DNA of 64,000 bases from Marinifilum caeruleilacunae (GTDB taxonomy: Bacteria; Bacteroidota; Bacteroidia; Bacteroidales; Marinifilaceae). Positions 61,897 to 64,000 of this stretch are shown here, piece after piece (positions within the stretch are counted from its first letter, which is position 1; each line of letters opens with the position of its first letter). The translations under genes and the position numbers were made by a program. A model generated the notes under the pieces. That model made no database searches and had not been told where the DNA came from. It worked only from the letters and a program-made list of their open reading frames with translations. The stretch is taken from positions 62,001 to 126,000 of the forward strand of contig NZ_RZNH01000006.1 of NCBI RefSeq assembly GCF_013141825.1, given 5' to 3'.

Positions 61897-62967
61897 ATGA
61901 GAAATATTCTTCTGATCATATCAGCTTTATTAGTGTTAAGCTGCGGTATGGAACAGCCTGAAAAAGGCTTTATTATTCACGGAACCATTGAAAATTTCGA
62001 GGATCAATACCTTTACTATCCCAAAGATTTTGTTGCCAAACGCAATGCCGCTATGGATTCTGTCTTTGTTATAGACGGGCAGTTCACCTTATCAGGCAAA
62101 GTAAATCATCCTGGTTTCTTTAGCATCATGTCGAGCGAAAAAGGAAAGTTTTATGCCAGCTTTGTGCTCGAAAATTCTGAAATATATTTTACTGCTGATG
62201 CCGCTTTGGATCGCAAAGACGAGAAGCGAATTAAAATCAAAGGTTCAGTATCTGATTCTTTACAGCATCATTTTCAGAAAGATTTTGAGAGTGCTATTAG
62301 TAAATATGGTGGCTTGCAGAAAGATAAAGTTGATGAATTAATTCAGCAAATTGAAAACAGAATTCATCAATATCCAAACCATTGGATGTCCTTATACGCT
62401 GCCAGCGATTTGTGTTATTTATTGTATTCCGGTGGGAATCATCAAAAAAGCATGAAGCACATCATTCAACACCTAAAACCAAAGTTTAAACGTGAAGAGA
62501 GGTTTAAGATGATTTTGAAATTCTGTGATGCCAGTGATCGCAGGCAATTGGGCGAAAAATTTATTTCCTATTCGGCCAATACATCGAATGATGAACGATT
62601 TGAAATGGATGATGTTTTGGGGAATAGTTATGTATTTGTGGATTGCTGGGCTTCGTGGTGCGGACCTTGTCGAAAAGAAATGCCTCGCATCAAAAAAATT
62701 CAGGAACAATATAAAAGCAAAGGCTTCCAGGTGTTAAGCGTATCGTTCGATAGCAATAAAAAACTGTGGAAAGAAGCTATTGCCTACGATAGAATCGAAG
62801 AGTTTATCAATGTTTCTGAATTGAACCATTACGATAATGCAATTGCCAATGCATACCGAATCAATTTTATTCCTGATAATTTCCTTTTGGATAAAGAGGG
62901 TAGAATTGTAGCCAATGGATTAAAACCACAGGAGCTCGAAGAGATGCTCAAAAAGCTATATCAATAG
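61897..62967 (+). CDS. DUF4369-TlpA thiol-disulfide lipoprotein 4
   Basis: 356 residues from ATG 61897 (an in-frame GTG at 61876 would only lengthen the signal). It has lipobox VLSC (C16), DUF4369 domain (about 20-110, GFIIHGTIENFEDQYLYYPKDF), a short helical linker and a TlpA domain with DCWASWCGPCRKEMP (CGPC 255-258) and Pro at INFIPDN. The usual D-F-W before the active site is D-C-W, adding an extra cysteine. It closes cassette 3 and is followed by a terminator. Confidence 0.92.
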   Translation: MRNILLIISALLVLSCGMEQPEKGFIIHGTIENFEDQYLYYPKDFVAKRNAAMDSVFVIDGQFTLSGKVNHPGFFSIMSSEKGKFYASFVLENSEIYFTADAALDRKDEKRIKIKGSVSDSLQHHFQKDFESAISKYGGLQKDKVDELIQQIENRIHQYPNHWMSLYAASDLCYLLYSGGNHQKSMKHIIQHLKPKFKREERFKMILKFCDASDRRQLGEKFISYSANTSNDERFEMDDVLGNSYVFVDCWASWCGPCRKEMPRIKKIQEQYKSKGFQVLSVSFDSNKKLWKEAIAYDRIEEFINVSELNHYDNAIANAYRINFIPDNFLLDKEGRIVANGLKPQELEEMLKKLYQ

Positions 62968-62987
62968 AATTGATTTTATTAGAAAGT

Positions 62988-63016
62988 AAACTTCGGCTGC
63001 CAGGTCGGAGTTTTTT
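62988..63016 (+). terminator. Rho-independent terminator after TlpA 4
   Basis: Stem ACTTCG / CGGAGT with inner GC/GT pairing around an eight-base top, followed by TTTTTTG. It separates cassette 3 from the REP region. Confidence 0.75.
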
Positions 63017-63040
63017 GTTTTATAGAGAAAAATTAGGTGC

Positions 63041-63370
63041 TTAAATCAGGTTTTTAGGCGGTCTAAAGGTGCAGAGCACCGCAGTATTTATAGCTCAAAT
63101 TTGTAAAGCAATCCAAAGGTGCAGCGCACCGTAATATTTTCACCAATTTCTTCTTTAAAATATTTCATACCACGGTGCTCTGCACCTCAATTTCATTGAT
63201 TATTTATTTGGCTATAAATGCTTCGCCACTCTGTGGTTTTTTTGCCGATTGTAAATAAGGTGGGTTGTACAGAAAACTATTTAAATCAGGTTTTATGGCA
63301 GCTATAGGTGCGGCGCACCGAAATATTTATAGCCTAAAAATTAGCACAAAGCAATAAGGTGCTTAGCACC
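63041..63370. repeat. Cluster of five REP-like palindromes next to the Y1 transposase gene
   Basis: Plus-orientation copies with GGTGC-nnn-GCACC hairpins at 63068-63080, 63118-63130, 63307-63319 and 63358-63370, most followed by an (A/G)TATTTATA(G/A)C tail. One inverted copy lies at 63174-63186. A ~65-bp direct repeat (TTAAATCAGG start) at 63041-63105 and 63281-63344 contains two of them. Loops vary (AGA, AGC, GGC, TTA), while stems are constant. The stretch 63017-63445 holds no gene. Confidence 0.88.
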
Positions 63371-63445
63371 GCAGTATTTATAACCAGAATTGCATCCCCA
63401 TTGATAACGTGCATATTGATTTTGTAAAAAATCAATAAACCATAG

Positions 63446-63910
63446 TTATTCTTCAAAAAAATCAAACAAGTAATTCTCCTCAAATTTGATGTCATTCTTC
63501 TTTAAAATTGATAAATATTCATCCTTAAAAGATTTCTTTATATGGTGTTCTCGCTGGTTTAAAACATACTTAGCTACTCGATCAATCTGGGAGTGAGAAT
63601 GAGTGAAACAAGCATATCCATTTTGCCAACTAAAATGAAAAGGACAAAGTTTTTTGTCCTTAATCCATTTATTGGATGAAGTTTTGATTTGTTCTACCAG
63701 CTTAGGAATCGGATTGTTTAGATTGTAGCCAATAAAGATATGGATGTGATCATGGGCAGTTCCGATTGCAATTAATTTATGTCCTTCAGCCTGAACAATG
63801 CCTGTAATATATTTTTCTAAGTCTGAAGCCCAGGAATCAAGAATTAAGGCATTTCTATTCCGAACTGCAAAAATAAGGTGCATGTAAGATTGAGAATAAG
63901 TGTTTGCCAT
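63446..63910 (-). mobile_element. REP-associated (IS200-like, Y1) tyrosine transposase
   Basis: 154 residues from the minus-strand ATG at 63908-63910 (MANTYSQSYMHLIFAVRNRN); the frame extends 24 low-complexity codons upstream, but this start matches the family. The HUH motif is HIH (H55, H57), and the catalytic tyrosine is Y115 in RVAKYVLNQREHH. It has the small size and single-tyrosine HUH fold of IS200/RAYT proteins. No TnpB/IscB gene or IS200-type ends are seen; instead REP palindromes lie on both sides, which identifies it as a domesticated REP-mobilising enzyme and not a self-mobile IS. Confidence 0.85.
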
Positions 63911-63974
63911 ATTGTTGATATTTAGGGTGAAATAAGGTTTAAAGTAAATAAAATAATAATATAGATAAAAATAA

Positions 63975-64000
63975 ATTTTCATACCACGGTGCTCTGCACC
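63975..64000 (-). repeat. REP-like palindrome upstream of the Y1 transposase gene (runs to window edge)
   Basis: CATACCACGGTGCTCTGCACC, with the hairpin at 63988-64000. It matches the inverted copy at 63166-63186 almost base for base, so the transposase gene is bracketed by REPs. The element may continue beyond the window. Confidence 0.85.

Noticed and set aside
63061-63380. Repeated palindromic units considered as a CRISPR array
   Set aside because: Units are irregularly spaced, occur in both orientations and form REP hairpins; there are no regular spacers and no cas genes.

Overview
The window is chromosomal DNA from an AT-rich member of the Bacteroidota, most likely a marine, Marinifilum/Labilibaculum-like lineage of the Bacteroidales/Marinilabiliales. 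That placement is an inference from gene content and style: SusC/SusD pairs, FecI/FecR regulators, DUF4369-TlpA lipoproteins, TAnnTTTG promoters, and few Shine-Dalgarno sequences. No rRNA, tRNA, CRISPR array, prophage or replication origin was seen.

Layout. (1) 1-9.2 kb: distal part of an exopolysaccharide cluster, all on +. It holds a PaaK/CapK-like C-terminus, an ATP-grasp ligase, a NodB-like deacetylase, an alpha/alpha-toroid protein, a WecG/TagA glycosyltransferase, a WcaJ-type initiating phosphoglycosyltransferase, a Wza-type export lipoprotein and a Wzc-type tyrosine autokinase, closed by a terminator. (2) 9.2-15.9 kb: housekeeping and miscellaneous genes (HAD hydrolase, DbpA-type RNA helicase, orphan type III-like DNA methyltransferase, threonine dehydrogenase, a very small FecR-like protein, a rhodanese lipoprotein), separated by dispersed intergenic repeats. 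(3) 16.0-29.5 kb: first ECF sigma / FecR / SusC(STN) / SusD cassette, followed by two DUF4369-TlpA lipoproteins, a thioredoxin protein, a DUF4369-propeller lipoprotein and a STAS-like protein. (4) 30.0-35.9 kb: the anaerobic glycerol-3-phosphate dehydrogenase operon glpABC and an MFS/POT-type transporter. (5) 35.9-54.3 kb: second sigma/FecR cassette with two SusC proteins, a beta-propeller lipoprotein, SusD, two thioredoxins, a TlpA and an SRPBCC protein, then a single-domain DsbD-alpha protein and an outer-membrane protein. (6) 54.5-63.0 kb: third sigma/FecR/SusC/SusD/TlpA cassette. (7) 63.0-64.0 kb: a REP-associated Y1 transposase gene surrounded by its REP palindromes.

How it may work together. 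The main theme is a roughly 47-kb island in which three cell-surface-signalling TonB uptake systems are each tied to periplasmic thiol-redox proteins: seven CxxC thioredoxin-fold proteins plus a DsbD-alpha domain. By eye, five intergenic sites share one ECF-type promoter pattern, TTCAC(CC), then 17 bases counted from the end of CAC, then (T)TGTCTT. These sites precede two fecR genes, a thioredoxin gene, the DsbD-alpha gene and the outer-membrane protein gene. I infer a single redox-linked uptake regulon driven by sigma factors 1 and/or 3; the substrate is unknown. Stable hairpins recur at every fecR|susC and susD|thioredoxin junction, suggesting that relative expression within the operons is tuned at the RNA level.
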